DNA from: CAZWVI01 sp964637165
GTDB lineage: Bacteria > Planctomycetota > UBA1135
Direction of reading: 5' to 3'
Length of the DNA stretch: 64,000 nt
Assembly: GCA_964637165.1 (NCBI GenBank)
Contig: CAZWVI010000010.1
Span: forward strand, 20,695 to 84,694
Position numbers and translations under genes: made by a program. The notes under the pieces are model-generated. The model worked only from the letters and a program-made list of their open reading frames with translations. It did no database searches and was not told the origin of the DNA. Positions 44,263-53,076 of the stretch are shown piece after piece (the stretch's first letter is position 1; each line of letters begins with the position of its first letter).

Positions 44263-46347
44263 TTAAGGTCTTTGAAACCAATCCGCAGAAACTTCTGGAT
44301 TGATCTTCCATTCAAAGTCGAAACTTTGAGCCTGGGTGCCGTCCGACCAAGAGGTCACTAAGGGCATCATCACCGCACCACTTAATGCGTAATTTGAAAA
44401 ACTATACTCACCACTATCAGAAATTACTTTTCGACACAAACCATCATCGCCAACTTCAATAGTTAGCATTCCATCGTTCAACACCAGGACATTTTTCCCA
44501 GTCGTCGCTAGACGATATTCGTCGCGCGCCAAGCGCATCAATATCATCGGCAATTTGTCACCAATTCCGGCGTGCATTTCAGCCACTCGCTCAGCGTTAA
44601 GTTCAAGTAAGTTGGTGCCATCGTAACTCCAGGCTTGGTAGTCATCGAGAACTAGCGTGTTAAGCTCTTCACCACTACCGGAAAGCTCGCGGAAACGTCG
44701 CGGATGAATTATCCAAGCTTCCATTTGCGTTTGACCATTGGTGCTCAATTTGGCCCACACTGCACCGACACTTTCCCAAGCCTTGCGACCGCCATGACTA
44801 GACAACAAGTTGTCGACCATTGCTTGCACTTCTTGTTTGTCGACCTCGGCGGTCGGAGTTTCAACGCTTTGTGCTACTGGCGCAGCAGCATCCCACATTT
44901 GCACTTCACCAAGTTCCTTAAAGTCGCGATCAAACTCGGCAACATTGCCAGCAACAAAAATAGTCAACTGACTTGGGTCTAGATGACGACGACATGCAGC
45001 GATTACTTGTTCCGCGGTCAAATCCTTAATCGCCGAAGATGCATGCTCATAAAAATTCCAAGGGTACTCATAAAATTCCAATCCTGAAATTCGCTCGAGC
45101 ACTTTGTGCGAAGTGTCAACGTCAAACACTTCCGCATTTAAAAGCCGCATCTTTGCTTGTTTGAATTCTTCTGCGCCAACTCCGTTGTCCAAAAAGTTCT
45201 GCAGTACTTTAAGCATTTCGTCGGTCGCCTGAAATGCTGTTGAATTTTTTGTCGCGCAAAAACCGCGGAATAGAGCTTGTTGTTCAAAGCTACCTACCCA
45301 GTAAGCACCGGCACCGTAGGCCAAACCCAATTCACGGCGGATTCTCAACATCATGCGATTACCAAAACCGCCAACCCCTACTATGTAAGCTCCCAAGCGT
45401 AAAGCTGGATAATCCGGATGACTGCGGCGAATGCCCGGATAAGCTAAGCGTATTTCTGCTTGATTAACTTCAGGTCGATTCAACAAGAAAATCTTGCGAC
45501 TACTGGCTGGGGCATCACTAGCCAATTCAAGCGGCTTGCTCCCCTGTACCGGCCAATCGCCAAAACGTTTTTCCAAACGCTGCAAAATTTTTGCTTCATC
45601 AAAATCGCCGTAAACACTTATCAAAGCCCCACGACTTCCATAAGTTTGCTGATGAAAATCGCGCAAATCCTGACGCGCGATACTCCTAATAGTTGCCTCT
45701 TCAATTCGTCTTACACGCGGGTCATCAACCCCGTAATAAGCACGCGCCGCTTCACGACTTGCGGCACCGCCGGCATCATCGTTTCGTGCGGCCACCTCGG
45801 CCAACATTTGACCGCGCACCATTTCTAATTTTTCTTCAGGAAAACTCGGGGTGTCCAAAAGTTGCTCGAACATTTTCAACAAGGTGCCAAAGTCTTCGGG
45901 CAAGCAACTAAAGCCCGCCGACGAAGTGGCCGCTCCAGCCGAAAATGAAATTTCGGCGCCTAAGTAATCAAGCTCCGAATCCAACTTGTCGCCGGGCCAT
46001 TCTGCACTTCCTCCGCTACGAATAACTTCGGCGGTTAGTTCGGCAAGGCCGGTTTTTGCATGAGGATCATTCCATGCACCACCACGCATTTGCAAATTCA
46101 ACTCAACGATTGGCAGTTGATGATTAGGCATCAACAACACCGTCAATCCATTAGTCAAAATATGGCGCTGCGGCTGCACCGGAATAAATTCATCCGCGGT
46201 GGGAACAGGAACTTGTTCGATGCTATTCCAAGCGACCATTGGCAAGTGCAGTTCAACATCTCCAACGACAACATCGAGCGGAGTGCTTGGCTGAGCACAC
46301 GCACCAAGGCTTAACAATAAAAGTAGTTGTTTTAGATTCATAGACAT
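44263..46347 (-). CDS. M16 peptidase-family non-catalytic subunit, lipoprotein, with extra C-terminal domain
   Basis: 694 residues. The signal peptide ends in a lipobox (LSLGAC at 13-17). The M16 N-lobe HILTNGLTVLLMPNHQLP aligns well, but the zinc motif HxxEH is replaced: GLAELTAEVIRSGG, where an active partner has GLAHFAEH. The second lobe reads FLLNRPEVNQAEIRLAYPGI and LGLAYGAGAYWVG. Residues ~500-694 are an added beta-rich domain (TQMEAWIIHPRRFRELSGSG) resembling LolA/MucB-like lipid-binding folds, a tentative match. It presumably pairs with the catalytic M16 encoded directly upstream. Confidence 0.82.
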   Translation of the reverse strand: MSMNLKQLLLLLSLGACAQPSTPLDVVVGDVELHLPMVAWNSIEQVPVPTADEFIPVQPQRHILTNGLTVLLMPNHQLPIVELNLQMRGGAWNDPHAKTGLAELTAEVIRSGGSAEWPGDKLDSELDYLGAEISFSAGAATSSAGFSCLPEDFGTLLKMFEQLLDTPSFPEEKLEMVRGQMLAEVAARNDDAGGAASREAARAYYGVDDPRVRRIEEATIRSIARQDLRDFHQQTYGSRGALISVYGDFDEAKILQRLEKRFGDWPVQGSKPLELASDAPASSRKIFLLNRPEVNQAEIRLAYPGIRRSHPDYPALRLGAYIVGVGGFGNRMMLRIRRELGLAYGAGAYWVGSFEQQALFRGFCATKNSTAFQATDEMLKVLQNFLDNGVGAEEFKQAKMRLLNAEVFDVDTSHKVLERISGLEFYEYPWNFYEHASSAIKDLTAEQVIAACRRHLDPSQLTIFVAGNVAEFDRDFKELGEVQMWDAAAPVAQSVETPTAEVDKQEVQAMVDNLLSSHGGRKAWESVGAVWAKLSTNGQTQMEAWIIHPRRFRELSGSGEELNTLVLDDYQAWSYDGTNLLELNAERVAEMHAGIGDKLPMILMRLARDEYRLATTGKNVLVLNDGMLTIEVGDDGLCRKVISDSGEYSFSNYALSGAVMMPLVTSWSDGTQAQSFDFEWKINPEVSADWFQRP

Positions 46348-47834
46348 TAGTTCAACTCCATTCCTTCTGGAAGCAAGTAAACACTAGTTCGTTGCTTGTC
46401 TTGTAATTGGCTGGCGGCCGCTTGAATATCGGCACCGCTTATTTCATCTAAAATCGACAACTGTTCGAACAAAGTTTGCCAGCCGCCATCTTCGGCCTCG
46501 GCCTCGGCCAGGGCTTCGGCTAAACCGGAATTAGTGCTCAAGGCCGACACCGCGGCCATTTTGCTGCGACGTTTCAAACCGGCAAGTTCACGTTCACTTG
46601 GGCCTTCACTGGCCAAGCGGCCAATCTCTTCTTGCAAAACTTCTAAACACTTCTGCGCCGATTGACCAGGCAATGGCATCACTAAAGCCACGAACAAACT
46701 GGGGTCCACGCGACCTGGGAATCCAGCAAAGCCTTCAATTTGCGCGGCCATTTTTTCCTGCTTTACCAAACGTGAGTAAACTCGCGACGATGCACCATTA
46801 AACAACAAGTCAGCGCACGCGCTATAAACTAAATATTCACGGCCCGTCAATTTTGGCGTGTGCCAACCAGCCAAGACCATCGGGCTACCCGGCCGAACTA
46901 ATTTGATTACCCGTTCACCTTGTTGAGGCGGCTCTTCGGTGCGCCGCGGACGACCACCATTAGCACTTGGAAAATCGCCCAAGTAAGTTTCGGCGAAATC
47001 AAAAACGCGTTGCGGGTTTACTTTGCCAACTACGGCAATCACCAAACGGTCGGCAGTGTAGTGACGTTTCCAAAAACGCAACATTTCCGGACGATCCAAA
47101 AATTTCAAATCATCCATGTGACCAATTGTTGAATCGCGATAAGGGTGTCCAATGAAGGCCGAATTCAAGAGCGCCTCAACTGCCGCGCCAACTGGACTTG
47201 AGTCGGTGCGCATGCGCCGCTCCTCCATAACCACACTCCGTTCGCGATAAAACTCGCGCATTACCGGCCCGCCTAACTGTTCGCGCGTCAGCCAAAACCA
47301 TTGCTCCATGCGATTGCTTGGCAATGACACAAAGTAACGCGTTGCATCAGCCCCGGTGGTGGCGTTTTGATCACGGCCGCCAGCGCGTTCAACAGCCGAA
47401 TCGAAATCGCCCGCCGCGGCTAATCCAACCGCCTGCTCGTCGAGCAATTCAAAGTTAGCGCGTAATTCTGCAATTTCGCTTTCGGAGGCAACGCCAAAAG
47501 TTAGCGCGTTTTCATAAGCCGCCCAAGCTGCATCACATTTATCCATCGCATCTTTTTCTGCGCGCCAATTAAGTGCGCCAATCCGCCGCGACCCTTTAAA
47601 GACCATATGCTCGGCAAAGTGCGCCAAACCGGTTAGGCCGGCTTCCTCGTCCATGGCTCCAGCCCGCACGTAAACATGAAATGAAGCCACCGGAGCTTCA
47701 CCACGCGGCATCACCACCACACGCAAACCATTACTTAGGGTTTTGCTTTCGACCTGATTGGCCAAGGCACGAAAACCATCCTCTGCTTGTGCAGGCGGGA
47801 CGGCGGGGAACATTAACAGGAGCAGACTCAACAT
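46347..47834 (-). CDS. M16 zinc peptidase, catalytic subunit, exported
   Basis: 495 residues. Signal peptide (LSLLLLMFPAVPPAQA), then the active site GLAHFAEHMVFKGS with His72, Glu75, His76. The N-lobe contains a helical insertion (about 88-150, AAWAAYENALTFGVASESEI) before FVSLPSNRMEQWFWL, common in bacterial M16 pairs of this kind. The C-lobe includes RPGSPMVLAGWHTPKL. It should degrade peptides in the periplasm with its non-catalytic partner; the two genes share one base. Confidence 0.88.
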   Translation of the reverse strand: MLSLLLLMFPAVPPAQAEDGFRALANQVESKTLSNGLRVVVMPRGEAPVASFHVYVRAGAMDEEAGLTGLAHFAEHMVFKGSRRIGALNWRAEKDAMDKCDAAWAAYENALTFGVASESEIAELRANFELLDEQAVGLAAAGDFDSAVERAGGRDQNATTGADATRYFVSLPSNRMEQWFWLTREQLGGPVMREFYRERSVVMEERRMRTDSSPVGAAVEALLNSAFIGHPYRDSTIGHMDDLKFLDRPEMLRFWKRHYTADRLVIAVVGKVNPQRVFDFAETYLGDFPSANGGRPRRTEEPPQQGERVIKLVRPGSPMVLAGWHTPKLTGREYLVYSACADLLFNGASSRVYSRLVKQEKMAAQIEGFAGFPGRVDPSLFVALVMPLPGQSAQKCLEVLQEEIGRLASEGPSERELAGLKRRSKMAAVSALSTNSGLAEALAEAEAEDGGWQTLFEQLSILDEISGADIQAAASQLQDKQRTSVYLLPEGMELN

Positions 47835-47861
47835 TGTTCTTCCTACGGTCGGTGAGCTGAT

Positions 47862-48881
47862 TTAGCAGGAACTTTGATCGAGTTCACTGCGCCACGGACG
47901 TTGCATCAGCTCCTTGACTGCATCCGCTGGATTCATTTTTGCGAACAACACTTTGTGCAGTTGTTCGGTGATCGGCATTTCAATGCCGCGCTCGGCCGCC
48001 ACTTGAGCCAGCGCCTCGCAAGTCCAAACCCCCTCGGCCACCTTTTCAGTGGATTCGCGGATTTGCTCCAAGCTCTCGCCTTTACCAATTCGTTCGCCAA
48101 AGGCCCGATTGCGTGAATGCTGCGAATAGCAAGTCACCATCAAGTCGCCAGCGCCGGAAAGACCAAAAAATGTATCGCGTGACGCGCCAAAGGCGGCCCC
48201 AAAGCGACCCATCTCGACCAGCCCGCGCGAAACCAGCGCGGCTTTGGCGTTATCGCCAAGACCAATCCCGTCGGCGACACCCGCCGCCACCGCAATCACG
48301 TTCTTCAAAGCTCCGCCAAGCTCTACGCCAAGCAGGTCGTTACTGGTATAAACACGAAAAGATGGACCGGAGATGTGACTCTGAATTTGATTGCAGAAAT
48401 CTTGGTCTTCAGCGGCCACCACGACTGAGGTCGCCAGCCCGAGGCCGGTCTCCTCTGCGTGTGAAGGTCCGGAGAGCACCGCCATTCCGGCGCGCGCCTG
48501 GGCAGCTTCCTGCAGAATTTCGCTGGGCCGCCGAAAGGTTGAAAGTTCCAATCCTTTGGAGCAAGACACCGCCGGCAAATCCGCCAGGGCACCATTAAAA
48601 CTTTCCACGGTTGGACGCACAAATTGGGTTGGAATAACCGAGTAATATTCGTCGACTCCCTCCAAGGCGGCGGCGCGGTCACCAGTCCATAAAATCTCTC
48701 TTGGAATTTCTACCGATGGCAGGAATTTGTGATTGACACGCGTTTGTGCGACTTCTGCGGCATATTCGGCATCGACCGACCACAGGCAGACATCGCGGCC
48801 GGCGCGATACAAGGACATGGCAATTGCCGTGCCCCACCCGCCATCACCTAGAACCAAACTACGGCCAGAGGAATTTCCCAT
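47862..48881 (-). CDS. gpsA: Glycerol-3-phosphate dehydrogenase [NAD(P)+]
   Basis: 339 residues. Cofactor loop LVLGDGGWGTAIAMSL, then SVIPTQFVRPTVESF, SCSKGLE, VLSGPSHAEE, LGVELGGALKNVIAVAAGVA (catalytic Lys) and LSGAGDLMVTCYSQHSRNR. Variation from the usual GxGxxG is small (GDGGWG). It makes sn-glycerol 3-phosphate for phospholipid synthesis and feeds PlsY, whose gene overlaps it by one base. Confidence 0.94.
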   Translation of the reverse strand: MGNSSGRSLVLGDGGWGTAIAMSLYRAGRDVCLWSVDAEYAAEVAQTRVNHKFLPSVEIPREILWTGDRAAALEGVDEYYSVIPTQFVRPTVESFNGALADLPAVSCSKGLELSTFRRPSEILQEAAQARAGMAVLSGPSHAEETGLGLATSVVVAAEDQDFCNQIQSHISGPSFRVYTSNDLLGVELGGALKNVIAVAAGVADGIGLGDNAKAALVSRGLVEMGRFGAAFGASRDTFFGLSGAGDLMVTCYSQHSRNRAFGERIGKGESLEQIRESTEKVAEGVWTCEALAQVAAERGIEMPITEQLHKVLFAKMNPADAVKELMQRPWRSELDQSSC

Positions 48882-49537
48882 TATTTTTTATCACCCAGGT
48901 GGTTTTCCTCGCCCTTGAGGATGCGATGGAGGTTACTGCGGTGTGTCCAAAAGGTTAAGACTGCGGCACCGAGGGCAAAAACCATTACTGGTTGGCGCGG
49001 ACCATGCCAAATTTCGCGATCCAGCACCCAAACCCAAATCGGAAGGGCCACGCCGAGCGCGATTGAACCGAATGCCATCACTTTGCTTTTCTTGGCAACC
49101 ACGAAAAGCACCAGGGCGGCGAGCAAAATGGCGATTGGGTTGATTGCAAGAAATGCGCCGCTGAGCGTGGCCACTCCTTTACCGCCCTTAAATTTATGCC
49201 AAATCGGCCAGACATGACCGGCCCATGCTGCAGCGCCGGCGACTGATGCGGCGAACCATATCCATTCCTCAGTAAATTCCAGTTGCTCGTTAGCACTGAA
49301 TTTTTCCCAGTGCAAACAAAGATACGGGAGAATAAATCCTTTAAAAGCGTCCAATAAATAAACTGCCACCGCGCCCGACTTGCCAAGTGCCCGGCCAGCG
49401 TTAGTGGCCCCGAGATTGCCTGAGCCAATCGAACGTAAGTCTATGCCTTTAGCACGAGTTAGCAACAATGCAAAAGATATCGAGCCAAGCAAATAGGCAA
49501 CAATTGACACCGAGGTCGGAGACGGAGGGATGGGCAT
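48881..49537 (-). CDS. plsY: Glycerol-3-phosphate acyltransferase PlsY
   Basis: 218 residues with about five membrane helices. Motif 1 is RSIGSGNLGATNAGRALGK, motif 2 is FKGGKGVAT within HVWPIWHKFKGGKG, and motif 3 is FWTHRSNLHRILKGEEN. The enzyme transfers an acyl group from acyl phosphate to glycerol-3-phosphate, the first step of phospholipid synthesis, at the inner membrane. First gene of the leftward run that continues with gpsA. Confidence 0.94.
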   Translation of the reverse strand: MPIPPSPTSVSIVAYLLGSISFALLLTRAKGIDLRSIGSGNLGATNAGRALGKSGAVAVYLLDAFKGFILPYLCLHWEKFSANEQLEFTEEWIWFAASVAGAAAWAGHVWPIWHKFKGGKGVATLSGAFLAINPIAILLAALVLFVVAKKSKVMAFGSIALGVALPIWVWVLDREIWHGPRQPVMVFALGAAVLTFWTHRSNLHRILKGEENHLGDKK

Positions 49538-49572
49538 ATCGTCAAGAATACCGACTTCCGAAAGAAAACTAC

Positions 49573-49600
49573 TTGACCTTTCCGTCAGGTTCTGTATCTA
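49573..49600 (+). promoter_or_regulatory. Sigma70-type promoter for the ferredoxin gene
   Basis: TTGACC (49573-49578), 16-nt spacer, TATCTA (49595-49600), 55 bp upstream of the ferredoxin start and in the divergent gap with plsY. A good match to a housekeeping promoter, found by eye. Confidence 0.5.
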
Positions 49601-49655
49601 AGATGTCTCAACGGTGTCCTGCCCCCCTTTTGCAGCCCGCCCAAAAAATAGAATA

Positions 49656-49922
49656 ATGGCCTACGTAATCGCAGAACCCTGTGTAAATACCAAAGACACC
49701 GCATGTGTGGATGTCTGTCCTACTGAATGCATCTATGAAGCGGAGCCCCAAGAAGGGACTCTGAATCTGCCGATGTTCATCCACCCTGAAGAATGCATTG
49801 ATTGTGGTGCTTGCGAGCCGGAATGTCCAGTCGACGCAATTTTTCCAGAAGAAGATCTCCCCGATAACTGGGCTAGCTTCTTGCAGGCAAATGCCGACCT
49901 TGGCGACGCCCACGACAGCTAA
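49656..49922 (+). CDS. fdxA: 7Fe/8Fe ferredoxin (FdxA-like)
   Basis: 88 residues from the ATG at 49656. The first cluster motif is CVNTKDTACVDVCP, with seven residues between the first two Cys as in 3Fe-4S-containing ferredoxins. The second is CIDCGACEPECP for a 4Fe-4S cluster. TECIYEAEP and the C-terminal NADLGDAHD fit the FdxA group. A cytoplasmic low-potential electron carrier with its own promoter and terminator. Confidence 0.9.
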   Translation: MAYVIAEPCVNTKDTACVDVCPTECIYEAEPQEGTLNLPMFIHPEECIDCGACEPECPVDAIFPEEDLPDNWASFLQANADLGDAHDS

Positions 49923-49950
49923 ATCCGCGCGTTTTTAGCACAAAAAAAAT

Positions 49951-49983
49951 CAGACCAAGCTTTAGGGCTTGGTCTGTTTGTTT
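49951..49983 (+). terminator. Intrinsic terminator after the ferredoxin gene
   Basis: Perfect 10-bp stem CAGACCAAGC (49951-49960) with GCTTGGTCTG (49967-49976), 6-nt loop, then TTTGTTTT. On the minus strand the stem is followed by a T-run too (the complement of AAAAAAAA at 49942-49949), so it can also stop the tRNA transcript. Confidence 0.85.
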
Positions 49984-50058
49984 TGGAGCGGCCGATGGGA
50001 TTTGAACCCACGACATCAACCTTGGCAAGGTTGAGCTCTACCACTGAGCTACGGCCGC
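49984..50058 (-). tRNA. tRNA-Gly (anticodon GCC)
   Basis: On the minus strand: acceptor GCGGCCG pairing with CGGCCGC, D-arm GCTCAGTGGTAGAGC, anticodon stem CAACC/GGTTG with loop TTGCCAA (anticodon GCC), T-arm GTGGG-TTCAAAT-CCCAT. The discriminator is T, followed by an encoded CCA (49984-49986). Decodes GGC and GGU. Confidence 0.96.
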
Positions 50059-50112
50059 ATTTTCAAGGCGCGAAAGGATACGCCGCTCAGGGGCAGTTGT
50101 CAAACAACAATA

Positions 50113-51153
50113 TTAAGAAGCTTTGACGGAATCGCTGCGAACGGCCAACGGCTTGCCCTCGCTCGAGGACTGGCCAAACACTTCGAGGGCACGGCCGCGC
50201 ACCAGTTCTGTGACCTGTTCCAGGGATAATTCACCGATTGGGATCTGTCCGCCAGCCATACGACCATGGCCACCACCGGCACCCTCGGCCCCAACGATAT
50301 GGCGCAGGGCGGGGTATGCGTCGGCGCCTGGCACGTCAGTGCGCACCGAAAGTTGATAACGCCCATCGCAAGCGCCGCCAGCTAATGACCACTGCTTGCC
50401 CTCCAGCCTTACAAACCAGTCGGCCACTTCAGCGACTGTTTCCGGGCTGGCGACCTCGCCCATCAAGGTGAGCAGGAGAGGACCATGTGAAACGCAGCAA
50501 TCAATAGCCGCGGCCATTTGCCCGAAGTAATTACGCGGCAACTCGGGATTGTCAATATTGGCAATCTGCTTGCGGTTGGCCAATTGTTGAAGCCGCGTAT
50601 AGGCTTCAACGTCGCTCTCACTGGCGTCGCGCGCCAAATCATTGGTGTCATAGCGAACTCCACAAAAAAGCGCGGTAGCGGTTCGCTCGTCAACCTCAAG
50701 GCCGGCCTCTTGTATTAGGTCAAAAACCATCGTCGAGGTCGCACCATAGTTAGCATCGACCCAGCAAAATGAATCTTCTAGGCAATCGCCACTCTCATCG
50801 TCTGAGACATGGTGGTCCAGTACCGCCAAAATCGGCAGAGCCCCCGGCGGATGAGTATGCGAGAAACCCGGCTGTGAATCGACCACCATTACACCTTGAT
50901 AGCGTGCGTGGTCAACGCCGCCTTTTGGCAGAGTATTAATTTCCAGAATCCGCCGCATGGCGACGTTTTCGGCGCGACGAATGCGCCCCTCTAAAACCAA
51001 ATCTGCTTCAAGCTCAAACTTTTCACGGAGCAAGAATTGCAATCCAACCAACGCGCCCAAGCCGTCTGGGTCGGGGTTGCGATGGGTGCACAACACTAAG
51101 CGGCCTTCAGCCGGAAGCTGGGCAGCGAATGCAGAAAGTTTGTCGGTGGTCAT
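50113..51153 (-). CDS. DHH/DHHA1 phosphoesterase (NrnA-like)
   Basis: 346 residues. Motifs THRNPDPDGLGA, MVVDSQPG, the name-giving LDHH (AVLDHHVSDD) and a Y-D-T motif (CGVRYDTNDLAR) bind two Mn2+. The DHHA1 domain ends with EGAGGGHGRMAGG. The family includes NrnA, which degrades very short RNAs and can hydrolyse pAp, and other soluble phosphoesterases. A link to the sulfotransferase by-product PAP is conceivable, but this is inference. Its start overlaps the TIM-barrel gene by 4 bp. Confidence 0.83.
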   Translation of the reverse strand: MTTDKLSAFAAQLPAEGRLVLCTHRNPDPDGLGALVGLQFLLREKFELEADLVLEGRIRRAENVAMRRILEINTLPKGGVDHARYQGVMVVDSQPGFSHTHPPGALPILAVLDHHVSDDESGDCLEDSFCWVDANYGATSTMVFDLIQEAGLEVDERTATALFCGVRYDTNDLARDASESDVEAYTRLQQLANRKQIANIDNPELPRNYFGQMAAAIDCCVSHGPLLLTLMGEVASPETVAEVADWFVRLEGKQWSLAGGACDGRYQLSVRTDVPGADAYPALRHIVGAEGAGGGHGRMAGGQIPIGELSLEQVTELVRGRALEVFGQSSSEGKPLAVRSDSVKAS

Positions 51154-51995
51154 CTAATTCCAATGGAGTCGAGCAGGTGCTTGGCCTCAAGGAGACTCTG
51201 CTTAGGATACGCCGGCGCACCGGCCAGCACTTTGTGTGAGTCACGAGGCAAGTATTCGGCAATTGGCCGAAAATCAAGGCTGCCATCGCCAGGGAGTAAA
51301 TGCTCCTGCCCTTGAAGATAATCTTGTAGGCTACAACCGAGTATTTTGGCCGGCGCGAAATCTAGCCATTGACCATAGTCTTCCAAAGCAATCTCAGCTC
51401 TTATTTTGGCACTGTGGGGGCAAAACCAAATTCCGAGGGAACAACCATTCAGTTCACTTAATACATGCCTGAAATACTCTAAATTGAGCAAGCTGGCAGG
51501 ATTCGGGTTGGCGCGAAGGGCGATTTGCAAGCCTGGATAATTTGTGCAAGCCGCGTGAAGTTTGCGGATGAAGGCTTCGAGCTCTTGTTCTTGGCTAGTG
51601 TATTCAGCAACACTTAGTCCAAATTCCTCCACGGCTTCATCGCCGACCATCTCGGCACCGTCGTTAAACCTGAGCAATAATTGCTCACCAGCTGCTTGAA
51701 GTTCTTTATTGTTAAACATAGGCGAATCCAATATCAACAAATTACTGCCCAGAGCTTTTAATGAGGCTACTGCTTTATCAAGAGTGTCGCCGTCGTCTGG
51801 GCACAATGATGCATAAGCGGCAGCGCCAAAACGTGCACCAGTATTTGCTTTGGCCATTTCAATCCCATCTAATTTGAGACATGGCTCCCCTGGAAGCAGT
51901 GAAATACCGTAAAATCCCATATCCACCGCTTCACGCAACTGCGCTGAAGCAAGTGTTGGCCTTCCGCCAAACCATCCCGAATTAAGCTGAATCAT
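51150..51995 (-). CDS. Xylose-isomerase-like TIM-barrel protein
   Basis: 281 residues from the ATG at 51995 (MIQLNSGWFGGRPTLA). The order of strands and helices fits the sugar-phosphate isomerase/AP-endonuclease-2 superfamily: EAVDMGFYGISLLPGEP, AVASLKALGSNLLILDSP, LEAFIRKLHAAC, ANPNPASLLNLEYF and a final LAGAPAYPKQSLLEAKHLLD. Metal-ligand residues are not clearly conserved, so activity is uncertain. Probably cotranscribed with the DHH phosphoesterase. Confidence 0.62.
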   Translation of the reverse strand: MIQLNSGWFGGRPTLASAQLREAVDMGFYGISLLPGEPCLKLDGIEMAKANTGARFGAAAYASLCPDDGDTLDKAVASLKALGSNLLILDSPMFNNKELQAAGEQLLLRFNDGAEMVGDEAVEEFGLSVAEYTSQEQELEAFIRKLHAACTNYPGLQIALRANPNPASLLNLEYFRHVLSELNGCSLGIWFCPHSAKIRAEIALEDYGQWLDFAPAKILGCSLQDYLQGQEHLLPGDGSLDFRPIAEYLPRDSHKVLAGAPAYPKQSLLEAKHLLDSIGIR

Positions 51996-52088
51996 TAGGT
52001 TTTTTTGTTGGAATCGTCCAACATCTTCTCCGTCCACAAGTATGGCTTAATACTAGTTGGACCACAACCGGTCCCAAAACCAAAACAG

Positions 52089-52993
52089 ATGAAAAACCTA
52101 CTTACCCTGACTCTTACCCTCCTGGCCCTGACTAACTGTGCTTTTGCTCAGGATGCCAAACCCGAATGTTGTGACAAGCCTGGCGCAGAAGCTTCTGCCA
52201 AGGAATGTCCTGATATGGAAAATGGCGCCTGCGACAAAATGCAAGGCGGCGACAAGTCCGGCCCCTGCCCAATGGAAGGCGGCGAATGCGACAAGTTTGG
52301 TACTGATGAGTGCCGAATTCGTGGCGGCGAATGTGACGACATGAAAGGCGACTGCCCGTTCGAGGGTGATGGCGCCAAAGCTCCATGTGCGGATTGCAAA
52401 GATCCTGGTAAGTGTGAAGACGCTGCTGATTGCGCCAAAGAAGGCGGCATGAAAGATTGCGACAAGATGAAAGGCGGCATGAAAGATTGCGACAAGATGA
52501 AAGGCGGCATGAAAGATTGCGACAAGATGAAAGGCGGCATGNNNNNNNNNNNNNNNNNNNNNNNNNNNNNNNNNNNNNNNNNNNNNNNNNNNNNNNNNNN
52601 NNNNNNNNNNNNNNNNNNNNNNNNNNNNNNNNNNNNNNNNNTTGCGACAAGATGAAAGGCGGCATGAAAGATTGCGACAAGATGAAAGGCGGCATGGACA
52701 TGGGCGGAATGCACGGATTGCGACAAGATGAAAGGCGGCATGAAAAAATGATGATGAGTGGCTCAGGCATGATGGGCGGCCATGACATGGGTGCCATGAA
52801 GGGCATGATGATGAAGCGCATGGGCGGCATGGGTGACATGCACGAAATGGGTGGAATGCACGAAATGGGCGGCAACATGGGTGGAATGCAATCAATGATG
52901 AAGGGCCGCATGTCCGAAATCGAAGAGCGCATCTCGGGACTTGAAGATCAACTTGCTCGCATCGAGAGCATGCTTGAAAAACTTAACCACTAA
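52089..52993 (+). CDS. Secreted Cys/Met-rich tandem repeat protein (interrupted by assembly gap)
   Basis: Starts at the ATG at 52089 with a signal peptide (MKNLLTLTLTLLALTNCAFA). A Cys/Asp-rich region (PECCDKPG, CDKMQGGDKSGPCPMEGG) follows, then repeats of KDCDKMKGGM. 100 Ns (52542-52641) break the gene. After the gap the same repeats are read in another frame of the scaffold, followed by a Met/Gly/His-rich part (MGGMHEMGGMHEMGG) and a C-terminal coiled coil (RISGLEDQLARIESMLEKLN). The two parts are taken as one gene whose gap length is wrong. A metal-binding exported protein is plausible from composition only. Confidence 0.55.
52452..52742 (+). repeat. 30-bp tandem repeat array with gap
   Basis: Three exact 30-bp units (52452-52481, 52482-52511, 52512-52541) reach the gap. 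After it come a unit lacking its first five bases (52642-52666), one full unit (52667-52696), then 19 unrelated bases and a 27-base unit (52716-52742). If the periodicity holds, the real gap is 5 + 30k bases, which 100 is not. Units encode KDCDKMKGGM, except the last, which is read as GLRQDERRH. Confidence 0.85.
52542..52641. other. Assembly gap, 100 N of unknown true length
   Basis: A default-size N block inside the tandem repeat, where short reads cannot be placed uniquely. It prevents a reliable protein length for the surrounding gene. Confidence 0.95.
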
Positions 52994-53012
52994 TCTTTAA
53001 AGATTAACTTAA

Positions 53013-53054
53013 AGAGCCCCGCAAGTTAAACACTTGCGGGGCTCTTCTTTTTTA
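53013..53054 (+). terminator. Strong intrinsic terminator
   Basis: Perfect 13-bp stem AGAGCCCCGCAAG (53013-53025) with CTTGCGGGGCTCT (53033-53045), 7-nt loop, then TCTTTTTT. It ends the repeat-protein transcript and faces the end of purB. Confidence 0.9.
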
Positions 53055-53076
53055 GAACCGCGAAAAAACCCAATAC

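Noticed and set aside
52430..52742. CRISPR-like array
   Set aside because: The 30-bp units are directly joined without spacers and encode a peptide repeat.
52098..52932. Long reverse-strand open frames (His/Pro/Ser-rich) opposite the repeat protein
   Set aside because: They arise because the 30-bp repeat lacks stops in several frames and N codons count as open; the plus strand has the signal peptide and terminator.
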